A DNA stretch of 43,764 bases from contig CALGLI010000230.1 in assembly GCA_937930265.1 (NCBI GenBank), forward strand, positions 1-43,764. The letters run 5' to 3'. Positions 5,766 to 15,033 of this stretch are shown here, one piece after another. The stretch's first letter is position 1; each line of letters begins with the position of its first letter. The stretch is from an uncultured Veillonella sp. (lineage in GTDB: Bacteria; Bacillota; Negativicutes; Veillonellales; Veillonellaceae). The notes beneath the pieces were generated by a model that had not been told where the DNA came from, did not search any database, and worked only from the letters and a program-made list of their open reading frames with translations. Made by a program: the position numbers and the translations under genes.

Positions 5766-6410
5766 CTATATATGAATAAATTGGTGAACGGTAATTACGC
5801 CACCGACATAAAGCTGTTGCGTTTGTGGGCCTGTCGCGATTTTTAAACTTGGTTCAGCTACGGCGCTACCTGCAGCTGTTGCAATACCACCGACATACAC
5901 GCCGCCTGAATTAATAGCGTGCACATACTCAATACCATCTAGCCAGGACCTTTTATTCTTGACGAATTCTAATATACGGAGCACGCGCTCTCGTATATTC
6001 GGTGTCATCATATAACCGGACATCTGGAGTTTGAAATGGTAAGGCTTCCCGTCCTCGTAGCCCCAGTTCTCCACAACTTCGCAGTCTGAATACAGTTCGC
6101 CGATAGCTTCCTCAACTAATCCAACTGTGCCCTTTCTTCGATGCCAAGCGATAGAACTCAAAATTAATTTAATCTTTTGTTCTCTAGCTACAGCTTCATC
6201 GTAGAAGTCAACGTGTAAATGCCAGGCTAACTCATCTAGTATTGGCGTGCTTAACTCATTAAGATGCGACAAGATAGTTAGTCTATCCACGAACGGCATC
6301 AACGCCATAAGTCGCAACGTAACCACTTCAGCTAAGGCTTGAACATTAGCATCATTAGCAATCGAGCTCGGTAGCGTATCCTTTAATTTGAATTTGTAGA
6401 GATCATTCAT
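5766..6410 (-). CDS. Tail protein I (P2 gpI-like baseplate protein)
   Basis: The 214-aa product has the family's N-terminal region with DRLTILSHLNELSTPILDEL and WHLHVDFYDEA. The segment around WHRRKGTVGLVEEA follows, where P2 gpI proteins are best conserved. It caps the baseplate periphery and anchors fibres. It overlaps the gpJ gene upstream by eight bases and precedes the fibre gene, the same order as in P2. Confidence 0.9.
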   Translation of the reverse strand: MNDLYKFKLKDTLPSSIANDANVQALAEVVTLRLMALMPFVDRLTILSHLNELSTPILDELAWHLHVDFYDEAVAREQKIKLILSSIAWHRRKGTVGLVEEAIGELYSDCEVVENWGYEDGKPYHFKLQMSGYMMTPNIRERVLRILEFVKNKRSWLDGIEYVHAINSGGVYVGGIATAAGSAVAEPSLKIATGPQTQQLYVGGVITVHQFIHI

Positions 6411-7536
6411 GCTCTACACCCCCATATGTGATAGTCTTACCGGAACACTGCGCCAATTCCACTTGGTAGCCATCTTCCTTCTTGCCGTCTTTCACAACGG
6501 TAAATACAGGGGATGTTACGCTAACACGTTTAGCCCCAGCTTCCATTACACGACGAATCAATTCAGATGGAATAATGTCGCGGCCCACTTTTCCGGATTG
6601 CCATTTAATATAATCCGTAACGGCCGCATCGACACGACTTTTAATTATATCCGCATAATACGAATTATCCGAATCAACGTAGTACTGAATATCGATGCTG
6701 TAATTCTTAGCGGTAGGTGCCTTTACTGACACATTATCGGTAAGTGGCCGCACTTTCTTATCGGAGAGCGTAGTTTCCACTAATTTAAGAATTTCTTCCC
6801 CTGCAACTTCGCCTGACACGAGGCCAGGATATACAACTACATCCCCAGGTTTAGGCGATACCACTTTCACAGAGCTAATAAGGGCCGATGCTTTTTTTGT
6901 AAAAAATTCATAAGCCCCTTCCGCACCAGCACATGAGAAGCTTTCAGGAGCTTCCCTGATACGTTCACGGAACGCATCGTCCGTCTCCGTATCGGCACCA
7001 CCTTCAGAGATTGTAATATTGGTTACACTTGCAATATAGGGAATCGGATCCACAAGCGTGGTAATCGACCCTACTGGGTAGCCGTTCCCTTTGGCAGAGG
7101 CTTCCGTACAAACGGCTTTTACTTGAACCATTGTTTCATTAGCCGATAAATAATAAGGCTCGGTTGTTGCAAAAAACACATTATCCCCCGCTGTGAAACG
7201 AGTACTTTTAGGAATCGCTATTCCTTCTGGTCTTGCCATCGATGCGGTTAGCTTCATAGTAGTGACTGCGCCCGTAGCTTGTAAGCGTTCCACGCCTAAC
7301 GCAATGCCGATATGGTCTAAGTTATTTCCCCTAGCATAGGCCAGAAGATTCTGCTTGCCCGTATCGTTGATGCGGTTTAACAATAAAATCACAATATTAG
7401 TAATCGTTAATAGAAATAAGCGAATAGGGTCCGCCGGTGCTAACTTTCGCCCAGTAACAGAGGTGTAGAGGGCGAATATTTCCTTTTCAACGGCTTCTTT
7501 ATCCGCCGTGACAAAGTTGATTTCAGGTAAATTCAT
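6403..7536 (-). CDS. Baseplate assembly protein J (gpJ)
   Basis: This protein of about 377 aa carries the baseplate J signature, including RPEGIAIPKSTRFTAGDNVFF and ISEGGADTETDDAFRERI. It forms the baseplate wedge ring of contractile tails. I place the start at 7536 (MNLPEINF) because GGAGG lies eight bases before it. The earlier ATG at 7551 contains the Shine-Dalgarno itself. It sits between the gpX-like gene and gpI. Confidence 0.92.
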   Translation of the reverse strand: MNLPEINFVTADKEAVEKEIFALYTSVTGRKLAPADPIRLFLLTITNIVILLLNRINDTGKQNLLAYARGNNLDHIGIALGVERLQATGAVTTMKLTASMARPEGIAIPKSTRFTAGDNVFFATTEPYYLSANETMVQVKAVCTEASAKGNGYPVGSITTLVDPIPYIASVTNITISEGGADTETDDAFRERIREAPESFSCAGAEGAYEFFTKKASALISSVKVVSPKPGDVVVYPGLVSGEVAGEEILKLVETTLSDKKVRPLTDNVSVKAPTAKNYSIDIQYYVDSDNSYYADIIKSRVDAAVTDYIKWQSGKVGRDIIPSELIRRVMEAGAKRVSVTSPVFTVVKDGKKEDGYQVELAQCSGKTITYGGVEHE

Positions 7537-7538
7537 TA

Positions 7539-7739
7539 TTATCGCCTCCACGGTGGTAAATTAATAGTCGCCCTTATATCTACATCAGGGCATTTCAAAA
7601 TAAGGTTAGCGGGCAATATCACATATTGAGCGTACTCTTGATTGGCTTCTAGCAGCACGTTCATATAAGCTTCATTGCCATACACTTTAAATGCGATACC
7701 GTCCCACATATCGCCTTGGATGGTTCTATACTGTTTCAT
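7539..7739 (-). CDS. Tail protein X (LysM-like)
   Basis: The 66-aa protein has the compact pattern of P2 gpX: YRTIQGDMWDGIAFKVYG, then ILPANLILKCP. It is a LysM-type fold that binds near the spike/hub of the baseplate. It lies between the gp25-like and gpJ genes. Confidence 0.85.
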   Translation of the reverse strand: MKQYRTIQGDMWDGIAFKVYGNEAYMNVLLEANQEYAQYVILPANLILKCPDVDIRATINLPPWRR

Positions 7740-8094
7740 AGCTACCTGCGCTTTCTAGCCATTCATCTTTGATTGCAATTGATACCTTAGGCAACAAATG
7801 CCCTTCTTCCGCATCAGTTGCTTCTGTACTTTCAAAGTCAACGGACACAACTCTACATCGTGGCTCATATTCAGTAATGGCCCGAATCACCTCTGCAGAT
7901 ATTCTGGCCATTGCTACCGGTAAAGGTAAATCAATGACAGTACCATCTATACCGAACCGCCTATCAAGTGGTACGGAAAATTGTGTTGTAGAAATAATAG
8001 TTCGCACATTTTGAATGATTTCTGTAAGAACATCCTTCGGCGCAAAATCAATGCCATCAAGACGAGCGCTCACATCAATTTGCATTTGTATCAC
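7726..8094 (-). CDS. Baseplate wedge protein, GPW/gp25 family
   Basis: This 122-aa protein carries the gp25-like core: residues around IIQNVRTIISTTQFSVPLDR, then IRAITEYEPRC-VVSVDF. Members form the inner baseplate wedge that links to the sheath. It overlaps its neighbours slightly on both sides, as expected in a tightly coupled tail operon. Confidence 0.88.
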   Translation of the reverse strand: MIQMQIDVSARLDGIDFAPKDVLTEIIQNVRTIISTTQFSVPLDRRFGIDGTVIDLPLPVAMARISAEVIRAITEYEPRCRVVSVDFESTEATDAEEGHLLPKVSIAIKDEWLESAGSYETV

Positions 8095-8692
8095 CTCCCT
8101 GTTTAGGTGTGATTACAACTTTAGGAGTATCAGGCGCCTCCTTCAGCGTTACATTAATGGATGCGGACAATACATTACCTCGATTATCAATCGTATTCAT
8201 CGCTGCGCTTATACTGGTAATCAGTAATTTGTGCTCACTAAATGGCTTACCATTAATAATCAACTGTTCGGCTTGTCCTTCTCGACACATCTTGGCCACT
8301 TCTTCAATTTCTTTTAGAGGGTCAACGCCCAATAGCTTATTAAAGTTCATCGTAAAAGAAATATCATCCGCATCAGGTCCTAGGAATTCAAGTATCGGCT
8401 TTTGCCCTATGATTTCATGGGACGCTGTTCGGGCGTTGATATTCCGTGCCAATGCATCGAACGTACGCACTGTATGAGAAGATGCCACAAACACAATTTT
8501 TCCAAAGCTTCCTAATTGGCGTTGTGGTAAGAACCCGCCCAGGCCAAACTTATCCGCTAAATTAGATAAGCGAGAGTAAGCCACATCGCCTAATTGCGTA
8601 TTTTGTAAATTCTTTAAACCTTGTGAATTAAGGTTCTTCTTATAGTTGGCAGCAGTGCTGCCTAATTTACTAAATATTGATATGTTGCTCAC
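8075..8692 (-). CDS. P2 gpU-like tail protein
   Basis: The 205-aa protein contains the gpU-family pattern GSFGKIVFVASSHTVRTFDAL and ASHEIIGQKPILEFLGPDAD, followed by the 'LLITSISAAMNTID' strand near residue 165. P2 gpU acts at the tail terminus or hub. The N-terminal 55 residues are a helical extension relative to the short P2 protein. It is encoded between gpV and the gp25-like gene. Confidence 0.8.
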   Translation of the reverse strand: MSNISIFSKLGSTAANYKKNLNSQGLKNLQNTQLGDVAYSRLSNLADKFGLGGFLPQRQLGSFGKIVFVASSHTVRTFDALARNINARTASHEIIGQKPILEFLGPDADDISFTMNFNKLLGVDPLKEIEEVAKMCREGQAEQLIINGKPFSEHKLLITSISAAMNTIDNRGNVLSASINVTLKEAPDTPKVVITPKQGGDTNAN

Positions 8693-8695
8693 CTC

Positions 8696-9181
8696 CTATC
8701 GATTCGGCGTTCCTGTGCTTCCGCCTCCAGGAACGACACCACCATGCGTGTGAGACACTAAACTAATTCCGTTGACTACTACATCCCCAGAAGGGGCGTT
8801 TATAGTTAAATTACCGGTGCAATTTATAACAAGACCTCCTCCATCCGCATCATATGAGACTGTTGATCCGTCTGCAAATGTAATGCCGTGAATATTTTGT
8901 CCATTAAAAGAGGGCTTATCTTTGGCATTGTAAGTAGTGCCTAAGATGTAGCCCTGGGACAAATTATTATTTTGAGGTAAAAATAAACACAATACCTGTT
9001 CGCCAACATCGGGCATCCAGTAGTGTTTATTACTTTGTGATCCGTGTGAAAGTACTTCGAGTGGATATGAGACTAAATCATCGCGGTCCGGAAATGTTAC
9101 TCTTGCTGTCATGGTAGAGGGGTCCGTACTAGATACGATTCCGTCACGAATTAAATTTTTTAACGCCACACTAATATCCAT
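8696..9181 (-). CDS. Baseplate spike protein V (gpV)
   Basis: The 161-aa protein has an N-terminal OB-fold region (GIVSSTDPSTMTARVTF), a beta-helical stem with short repeats (TVSYDADGGGLVINCTGNL) and a C-terminal SHTHGG followed by a Gly-rich end. HxH near the tip binds iron in P2-type membrane-piercing spikes. It is the puncturing device of the contractile tail and follows the gpD hub gene. Confidence 0.9.
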   Translation of the reverse strand: MDISVALKNLIRDGIVSSTDPSTMTARVTFPDRDDLVSYPLEVLSHGSQSNKHYWMPDVGEQVLCLFLPQNNNLSQGYILGTTYNAKDKPSFNGQNIHGITFADGSTVSYDADGGGLVINCTGNLTINAPSGDVVVNGISLVSHTHGGVVPGGGSTGTPNR

Positions 9182-10241
9182 CTAAGCACCTCCTTATATC
9201 TAGGCTTTGTGTATATCCGCCCCCTACCTTATGGGAGCATTTGCTAATAATATACTTACCGTCAAATTTACCAAACCCTTTTAAATTGATTGTGGCTGAT
9301 GCTGCCAGCACGATATGGCCAAGCATAGCAACGGAACCAGTAATTTCATTCTTGTTCTTTTCGCGTAGCTTTTTCTTAGCCAAACGTTCCGCTTCCGCCT
9401 GTGTTTCACAGCTCTGGTTAACTTGTAGTATCTTGCCTTGCGTTTTGTGAGGGTCCTTAAACGTATACTCAATAGTACTCTTTTGCTTAGTGCTCTTGTG
9501 CTTCACGTGACAGCCCCAATAGATATCCTTCAACGAGGACTTTAGTGAGTAACTGCCTTGGTAAGGAATGATTTCCCCTAGCTCCTTAATTTGTTCTTCT
9601 GTAAGGTCTGTAGGCATTGGCCCCTTAATTAGCGTTGCGACTACTTTTTCTGTTTCAAATTTTGTTTCATCAAAAATAATCACTTGCTTGTCTGAAACCT
9701 TTAACGCTAGCCCATTATCTTTACAGACTTTCATCAAGAATTCTAAATCAGATTGGTCCGATTGCTCGACCCGATCTAAATTAATCGTCTCAGGTGTATC
9801 GTAAAACAATTCAAGGCCTGCACCTTTCGCTAGTTCCTCCGCAACAGATTTGAGCGTAGTCTTCTCCCATGACTTACTCTTTAATTCCCCTCTTAATTTG
9901 GATTCATCTGGAACACTAACAGCCCCTATGGTGACCTCGTGAGGTGGGTTTTTACAAGTAATTTCATCAATTTCAAACTGCCCGCATTTCATCTCTATCT
10001 CGTCTCCTGGTTCGTTCCAATTGTGAAACACGATTGATGCGGTTAGCTTAGCCCCCTTTTCAGGGAACCAATCGGACATCCAAAGCTCTTCTATATCATG
10101 TAAAGTGATTGATATATCGTCAGCTTCTCCGGACATGACATCGTTAAAGCTGAAATCCTTTAAATAAGGAACCAGGTCTTGTGTGATGTCCTTTTGGTCA
10201 TACTGCAGTTTGACAGTAACATAGCGCAAATTACTAGGCAT
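9171..10241 (-). CDS. Late control D / tail hub protein (gpD)
   Basis: The 356-aa protein belongs to the phage late control D family, structurally related to the gp27 hub. Signals are DISITLHDIEELW near the N-terminus, QSDLEFLMKVCKDNGLALK in the middle and a C-terminal SHKVGGGYTQSLDIRR strand. It forms the baseplate hub on which the gpV spike sits. It overlaps gpV by 11 bases. Confidence 0.9.
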   Translation of the reverse strand: MPSNLRYVTVKLQYDQKDITQDLVPYLKDFSFNDVMSGEADDISITLHDIEELWMSDWFPEKGAKLTASIVFHNWNEPGDEIEMKCGQFEIDEITCKNPPHEVTIGAVSVPDESKLRGELKSKSWEKTTLKSVAEELAKGAGLELFYDTPETINLDRVEQSDQSDLEFLMKVCKDNGLALKVSDKQVIIFDETKFETEKVVATLIKGPMPTDLTEEQIKELGEIIPYQGSYSLKSSLKDIYWGCHVKHKSTKQKSTIEYTFKDPHKTQGKILQVNQSCETQAEAERLAKKKLREKNKNEITGSVAMLGHIVLAASATINLKGFGKFDGKYIISKCSHKVGGGYTQSLDIRRCLDGY

Positions 10242-12582
10242 AGCTTACACGCCCTTTCCGATTTTGGATTTCAGCAAGTCTTGCTTCTAGGTCATCCATC
10301 GCTCCGCCTACAGCACTTTTAATTTGTTGTACAGCACTTGCATCCGCATTACCATTAATAGTGATGTTGATTGGTGCGGATACGGATACTGCAGAGTTGC
10401 CTTCACCTGGGAAAAGCCCCATCATAGCACCAGTTTGACGCCATAATGCTTCGGCCCTTGGTGTACCATTGATAGGAATCGCAGCTTCATCGGATTCTTC
10501 GGCAAACGTAGTAAGGAACGCGCCTTTCCCATAAATACCGCCTTTTGCGTTATGTTGCACCGTTTGCCCATTAGCTGTTGCCGTGCCTTCTACTCTTGCT
10601 TGAATTGGTTTACTAAAAATGGATCTAACCCATTCCCATTTTTCACTAATCCAATCAAATAAACCTCCGAGTTTACTCATAACCCAGTCATAGAATTGGC
10701 CAAGCGCTGCTTTAGGGTCTTCCCATAATAGAGTGAACCAGGCTTTTACTTGGTCCCAGTTAGCAATTAACCCCATCGCCGCATAAATTAACCATCCTAT
10801 AGGACCGGCCATGAACGCGATAATGGCAGCTGTAGGGGATTCCCACATCGATGTGCAGAAGTCGGACACAATTTCAAAATGAGTAACTAACCATGCCAAC
10901 ACGCCAATTAATGCGGCGATAGCTAATATCACCAATCCTATCGGATTGGCACTCATTGCCGCATTCAACGCCCATTGTGCCGCAGCGGTTGCATACATGG
11001 CAATACTACTTGCTATCATACCTGCTCTATGGATGCCCGATGCGATTACGTTGCGCATAGTTGCTACACGTTCTGATTCCATCATAAGCTTATATGCAGC
11101 TTGTGCCGCCATTACGCTGTAATATATAGCTCGTGCTGCTTTATAAGCGATTACCATGCCCGCTACTGCTACGCTTGTTTTAATAATGCCTTCAGTGAGC
11201 TCCAGATGTTCGCTGGCTACTTTTGACACATACGCGGCTTCGTTAGCTAAGGAATCGCCCAATTCTGCAAGAGTAGGTAACATCGTACCGCCTATAGAAA
11301 TTGCTACTGACTCGGTTGCAGATTGCAATCGCGTCATAGCTCCTCTTGCATTATTTTGCATCGTTTCCGCCATAGTGGCAGCCGCGCCGTCACTATTTTC
11401 AAGCTCTTTTGTTAACTTATCTAACGCGTCCGGGCCTTGGTCAATAACAGATACCCAAGCTGATGCAGCATTGGTGCCGAAGATAGTCGCAAGTGTAGCA
11501 AGTTTTTGTTCCTTACTCATATCTTTAGTCTTATCCGCTAAGTCGCGAACAATTGCGCTCATCTTGCGTGGTCCATTGGTATCATTCATAGCAATACCCA
11601 GACTGTCTAATGCGGCTCTTGCTTCTTCTTGTTGTGCCGTGGCTTCACTTAATGAAAGCCCCATTTCCTCAATCGCTTTAGTCGATTTTGAGGAAGTTCC
11701 TGCCAAACGTAAGAAACCAGAACGTAATGCCGTACCGGCCGCAGATGCTTTGATACCACTATTGGCCATAAGACCAGTAAGTGCAGCCGTTTCTTCTAAA
11801 CTTGCGCCAAAGGCGTGCGCAACTGGTGCGGCGTACTTCATTGTTTCACCCAACATTTCAACGGTTGTATTCGTGCTAGTTGTAGTTTTAGCAAATACGT
11901 CCGCCATATGGCCTGCGTGTTCTGCACTTAATCCAAAGGCAGTAAGGTCATCAGATACGATATCAGCAGTACGCGCTAAATCCGTATTACTGGCTGCAGC
12001 TAAGTTCAAAAGCCCCGGCATCCCCGCCATGATTTGTTGAGAATTCCAACCGGCCATGCCTAGATATGTCATGGCTTCGCCCGCTTGCGTTGCGGAGAAC
12101 ATTGTTTTCTCGCCAAGCTCACGAGCAGTGGCCGTCAATTGTTGCATTGCCTTATCATCAGATACGGTGATTGCCTTTACCTTAGACATCACCGCTTCAA
12201 AGTCAGCTGCTTTAGATAGCATCCCAACCAGCGGGGCGGCCATTACTGCGGTAGTGGCCATAGTGCTACCTAAATCACTACGAGCACTTTTAGCATTAGC
12301 ATCTGCGGCAATTTTATTTTGCATCGCTTTTCTAAGTTTAGCGTCTTTAGCTGCCGTTTGGTCTAATGCCTTGCCTACCTTCTCTGTTGCATTGCGGTAA
12401 GAGTCCATGGAAATAACGCCTTGCTTTAATGCAGAATCTAACGCCCTTTGTTGCGCTTTCAACTCGGTCATTTGTGAACCGTACTGCGTCAACGTGCCTT
12501 TGGCTTGCTGCATCGAGGTTTTAAACCCTTGTGCTAAGGCGCCGTTTATAGCAAAAGCGATCTCAAATACTTTACCCGCCAT
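10234..12582 (-). CDS. Tail tape measure protein
   Basis: The 782-aa protein has an N-terminal coiled coil (about 20-95). The TP901-type core with KAITVSDDKAMQQL and LGEKTMFSATQAGEAM follows. A large hydrophobic central region spans about 460-600, and the Gly/Ala-rich C-terminal part contains GGIYGKGAFLTTFAEE. Tape measure length sets tail length. It follows the frameshifted chaperone gene and precedes gpD, the usual order. Confidence 0.93.
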   Translation of the reverse strand: MAGKVFEIAFAINGALAQGFKTSMQQAKGTLTQYGSQMTELKAQQRALDSALKQGVISMDSYRNATEKVGKALDQTAAKDAKLRKAMQNKIAADANAKSARSDLGSTMATTAVMAAPLVGMLSKAADFEAVMSKVKAITVSDDKAMQQLTATARELGEKTMFSATQAGEAMTYLGMAGWNSQQIMAGMPGLLNLAAASNTDLARTADIVSDDLTAFGLSAEHAGHMADVFAKTTTSTNTTVEMLGETMKYAAPVAHAFGASLEETAALTGLMANSGIKASAAGTALRSGFLRLAGTSSKSTKAIEEMGLSLSEATAQQEEARAALDSLGIAMNDTNGPRKMSAIVRDLADKTKDMSKEQKLATLATIFGTNAASAWVSVIDQGPDALDKLTKELENSDGAAATMAETMQNNARGAMTRLQSATESVAISIGGTMLPTLAELGDSLANEAAYVSKVASEHLELTEGIIKTSVAVAGMVIAYKAARAIYYSVMAAQAAYKLMMESERVATMRNVIASGIHRAGMIASSIAMYATAAAQWALNAAMSANPIGLVILAIAALIGVLAWLVTHFEIVSDFCTSMWESPTAAIIAFMAGPIGWLIYAAMGLIANWDQVKAWFTLLWEDPKAALGQFYDWVMSKLGGLFDWISEKWEWVRSIFSKPIQARVEGTATANGQTVQHNAKGGIYGKGAFLTTFAEESDEAAIPINGTPRAEALWRQTGAMMGLFPGEGNSAVSVSAPINITINGNADASAVQQIKSAVGGAMDDLEARLAEIQNRKGRVSYA

Positions 12583-12614
12583 GATTCCTCCTTTCCTTTA
12601 AATTTATGTACGCA

Positions 12615-12659
12615 AAAAGCGCTTGATGGATTAGTCCTCCTCTTCCCTCAAGCGCTTTT
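12615..12659 (-). terminator. Hairpin with T-run before the tape measure gene
   Basis: AAAAGCGCTTGA and TCAAGCGCTTTT form a 12-bp perfect stem around 21 bases and end in a run of five T on the minus strand. It overlaps the end of the frameshift extension and lies about 30 bp before the tape measure start. It may act as a partial terminator or processing site inside the late operon. Confidence 0.45.
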
Positions 12660-13055
12660 CATCTTCAAGAACAAACTCTAAATCATCTATCCAATCTGCT
12701 ATTTCAGCAATTGGGGTAGACATCCAAAAGTTTATGCCTCCACATTCTCTAAGGCGGATGGCAATTCTTCGGCATTGTTGTCCGGGAGAAGTCCCATTTT
12801 CTCTACCGAACCACGCAATAAAAAAACGCTTACCTCAGCACACATCTCAGTGAATTCAGAGATTGGCATTGTCATTAATACTTTTGAGCTTTCTTTTAAT
12901 GCTATGGCGGCAACTTCTGCCTGAAAGCGTTTAGAAAATGTAACATCTGGAGTCATATCGCCATCACGGCGGACGCGAAGTTCCGCCTTTGTGAAGTCAA
13001 ACCCAGTTAAATTTTTTAAGCCGTCAATTAGTTTTTCATGATCATATGTAGCCAT
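12631..13055 (-). CDS. Tail assembly chaperone, long form made by -1 frameshift
   Basis: The upstream 107-aa frame contains the heptamer T TTT TTA at 12819-12825, in the correct phase (GTT TTT TTA). Slipping back one base after codon 79 continues in an open frame for 62 more residues (IAWFGRENG... to REEED), stop at 12631-12633, giving a 141-aa protein. The extension contains FWMSTPIAEIADWIDDLEF, plausible coding sequence with no credible start of its own. Frameshifted chaperones directly before the tape measure gene are general in long-tailed phages (G/GT in lambda, E/E' in P2). Confidence 0.82.
12732..13055 (-). CDS. Tail assembly chaperone, short form
   Basis: This 107-aa product (MATYDHEKLIDGLKN...) results from normal termination. 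It lies between the tube and tape measure genes, where chaperones that coat the tape measure during tail assembly are encoded. Its central part (KRFQAEVAAIALKESSKVL, then MPISEFTEMCAEVSVFLL) is helical. Only some ribosomes are expected to shift to the long form. Confidence 0.85.
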   Translation of the reverse strand: MATYDHEKLIDGLKNLTGFDFTKAELRVRRDGDMTPDVTFSKRFQAEVAAIALKESSKVLMTMPISEFTEMCAEVSVFLLRGSVEKMGLLPDNNAEELPSALENVEA

Positions 13056-13573
13056 TATTTACCCAATGCCTCCCTTACAGATGCCAAGTAATCAACGCCG
13101 TTGATTACACAAACATAGTTGAATTTATCAATTTCAGTACGAGTTTTACCCCCTACAGTCATTTTGAAATATACAATTTCAAACTCTGTAGAAGTATCAG
13201 TTTTACTTGCCTGTTCAAATTTGCCAAGGCCGATTTTCTTAGGCATAACTTTGGCATATACGCTAACTGCTTCCGGCACTAATTCACCTTTTGCAGAATC
13301 ATATAATTGTTGTGCGCCCCGAATTTCGATATCATGAACCTTTTGACTAGCAAGGTCGGTCACATCTTTATCAATGGTGTTCCACTTAATGGACATATTC
13401 ATTGCTTTTGTTTGTCCGAGTACACCCAAATCAACTTCGCCGGCAATGCCCGCGCCCTTGATGGTATCGCTGATAAATTCGATATCAGGTAAGGTTACAT
13501 CGGCGTAACCATATAATTCTCTGCCCGAGCTAAAAATGGCAAAGTCAATCAACTTATCTCTATGTTTAGCCAT
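13055..13573 (-). CDS. Major tail tube protein (P2 FII-like)
   Basis: The 172-aa protein follows the tail-tube pattern: KLIDFAIFSSGRELYGYADV at the start, GVLGQTKAMNMSIKW in the middle, then a TRTEIDKFNYVCVINGVD strand. It forms the inner tube of the contractile tail. It lies immediately downstream of the sheath gene and upstream of the chaperone, as in P2. Confidence 0.9.
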   Translation of the reverse strand: MAKHRDKLIDFAIFSSGRELYGYADVTLPDIEFISDTIKGAGIAGEVDLGVLGQTKAMNMSIKWNTIDKDVTDLASQKVHDIEIRGAQQLYDSAKGELVPEAVSVYAKVMPKKIGLGKFEQASKTDTSTEFEIVYFKMTVGGKTRTEIDKFNYVCVINGVDYLASVREALGK

Positions 13574-13587
13574 GAGTTACCTCCCTC

Positions 13588-15033
13588 TTAATTAAATAAT
13601 GTGCTCATGTAAGACGAATCATATTCTTGGATGAAATCAACTTCACGAGCTGGTGTTGGCACACCTAAATATACATGGAATCGATAAATTCCGTTCAACA
13701 AATCTGTTATTGGGTTTTCAGATTCCAAAAATTCAACACGGGCGCCAAGAAGTGCGCCGGATGCTACGTGACCATTTAGCCAAGCGTTGGCACTATTTAC
13801 GACGTTATTAATCAAACGCTTGTTACCTGGGTCGTCAATTTTAGACCAGAAGGAAGTAATGAGCGTATTGGATACCCAGTTAAACATACGGCGTACAGGG
13901 ATAAAGGAATCCTTAACGTCTGTATTAGATGGGTACGCAGTGGTACGATTGCCCCAAGCTCTCCAGCCTCCAATGAAATTAAGCGCAGTAACGACACCTT
14001 GGCCGTTCAAATACGCCGCTTCATCTGGGCCTAAATAGATTTCAGTACCGTCTTTTAATACGGCGCTATCTGCTTGCAAAGACTCATTAGATGGAGACTT
14101 GTAAGGGATATCGTCATATTTGGCGTCTGTCTTAGCCATAAGACCTGCGAGCTGTGTGGATAAATGGAATTGACGATTAGCCAACGCTACTTTTGGCCAA
14201 CATAAGATTTGACGTTCATCGACGTAATTCTTCTTATTTTTCCATTCACTAACTGCAGTTGCTTTTTTGATTTCATCCGTAGGGGCATCACATAAGGACA
14301 TAGCCTGGAACATACCATTGATAGTAGTTTCCTTTGTTTTCATAACTGCTGCTACAAGCGTGTTATGAGACCAGCCTGGCGCCAATAAGTTACCAGGGAT
14401 TAAGCCAAAGCGAGGGAATACTTCATTAATAAGTTCCAAACCTTTACGCTTACCTTCTGTATCCACACCGCCTACGATGTCATCTGCCGTTACCATAGAT
14501 GGGTCCACGTAATCATAAGATACCCAAACAGATGTCGCGCTATTAAGTGCCCCTGTAGATACAATCCCAATAAGCAATTTGCCTTCATCGTTAAATGTCG
14601 CAGTGTAATCAACATTGATAGTTGATGCTGCTCCGCCATTGGTAGCAGATACCTTTAACGTATTGAGTAATACCGGGTCTTCAATTGTTACGACTTTATC
14701 CTGAATTTGTTTTTGCGCGGATGCCAAAGTCTTCTTATGTTTCTTCGGATCAAGAACATTGATAAAAACTACTGGCGCCATCCCGAATAAAGAAAATTGG
14801 GAATACATCGCTTCACACAATGTGTATTTGTCCCATTCTTTGGAGTACCCAAATTGAGTAGTGGCAGATGCGTAATTGTAGCACAATACGGCTTTATTAG
14901 CTTCCGCTGGGTCCGTGGCCAAATGCACAGGTGCGGTGCCGACATAAACCGGTAAGGCTGCCGTAGCTTCTGTCATAGAAATAAGAGAAGTAGGTACCTC
15001 TCTTGTATAAATTCCGTGTCTATAGTTTCCCAC
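13588..15033 (-). CDS. Tail sheath protein (P2 FI-like)
   Basis: The 481-aa protein starts with the sheath N-terminal pattern (HGIYTREVPTSLISM, then AALPVYVGTAPV). Its C-terminal domain contains FIPVRRMFNWVSNTLI and PTPAREVDFIQEYDSSY. It forms the contractile outer sheath. It is followed 14 bp later by the tube gene. Length fits the family. Confidence 0.94.
   Translation of the reverse strand: MGNYRHGIYTREVPTSLISMTEATAALPVYVGTAPVHLATDPAEANKAVLCYNYASATTQFGYSKEWDKYTLCEAMYSQFSLFGMAPVVFINVLDPKKHKKTLASAQKQIQDKVVTIEDPVLLNTLKVSATNGGAASTINVDYTATFNDEGKLLIGIVSTGALNSATSVWVSYDYVDPSMVTADDIVGGVDTEGKRKGLELINEVFPRFGLIPGNLLAPGWSHNTLVAAVMKTKETTINGMFQAMSLCDAPTDEIKKATAVSEWKNKKNYVDERQILCWPKVALANRQFHLSTQLAGLMAKTDAKYDDIPYKSPSNESLQADSAVLKDGTEIYLGPDEAAYLNGQGVVTALNFIGGWRAWGNRTTAYPSNTDVKDSFIPVRRMFNWVSNTLITSFWSKIDDPGNKRLINNVVNSANAWLNGHVASGALLGARVEFLESENPITDLLNGIYRFHVYLGVPTPAREVDFIQEYDSSYMSTLFN

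Noticed and set aside
11156..12040. A 294-aa plus-strand open frame
   Set aside because: It is the reverse of the tape measure gene, Ala/Ser/Val-rich as expected for a shadow, with no ribosome site.
12634..12723. A separate 30-aa gene starting at ATG 12721-12723
   Set aside because: It has no ribosome site at a usable distance; the same frame is better explained as the -1 frameshift extension.
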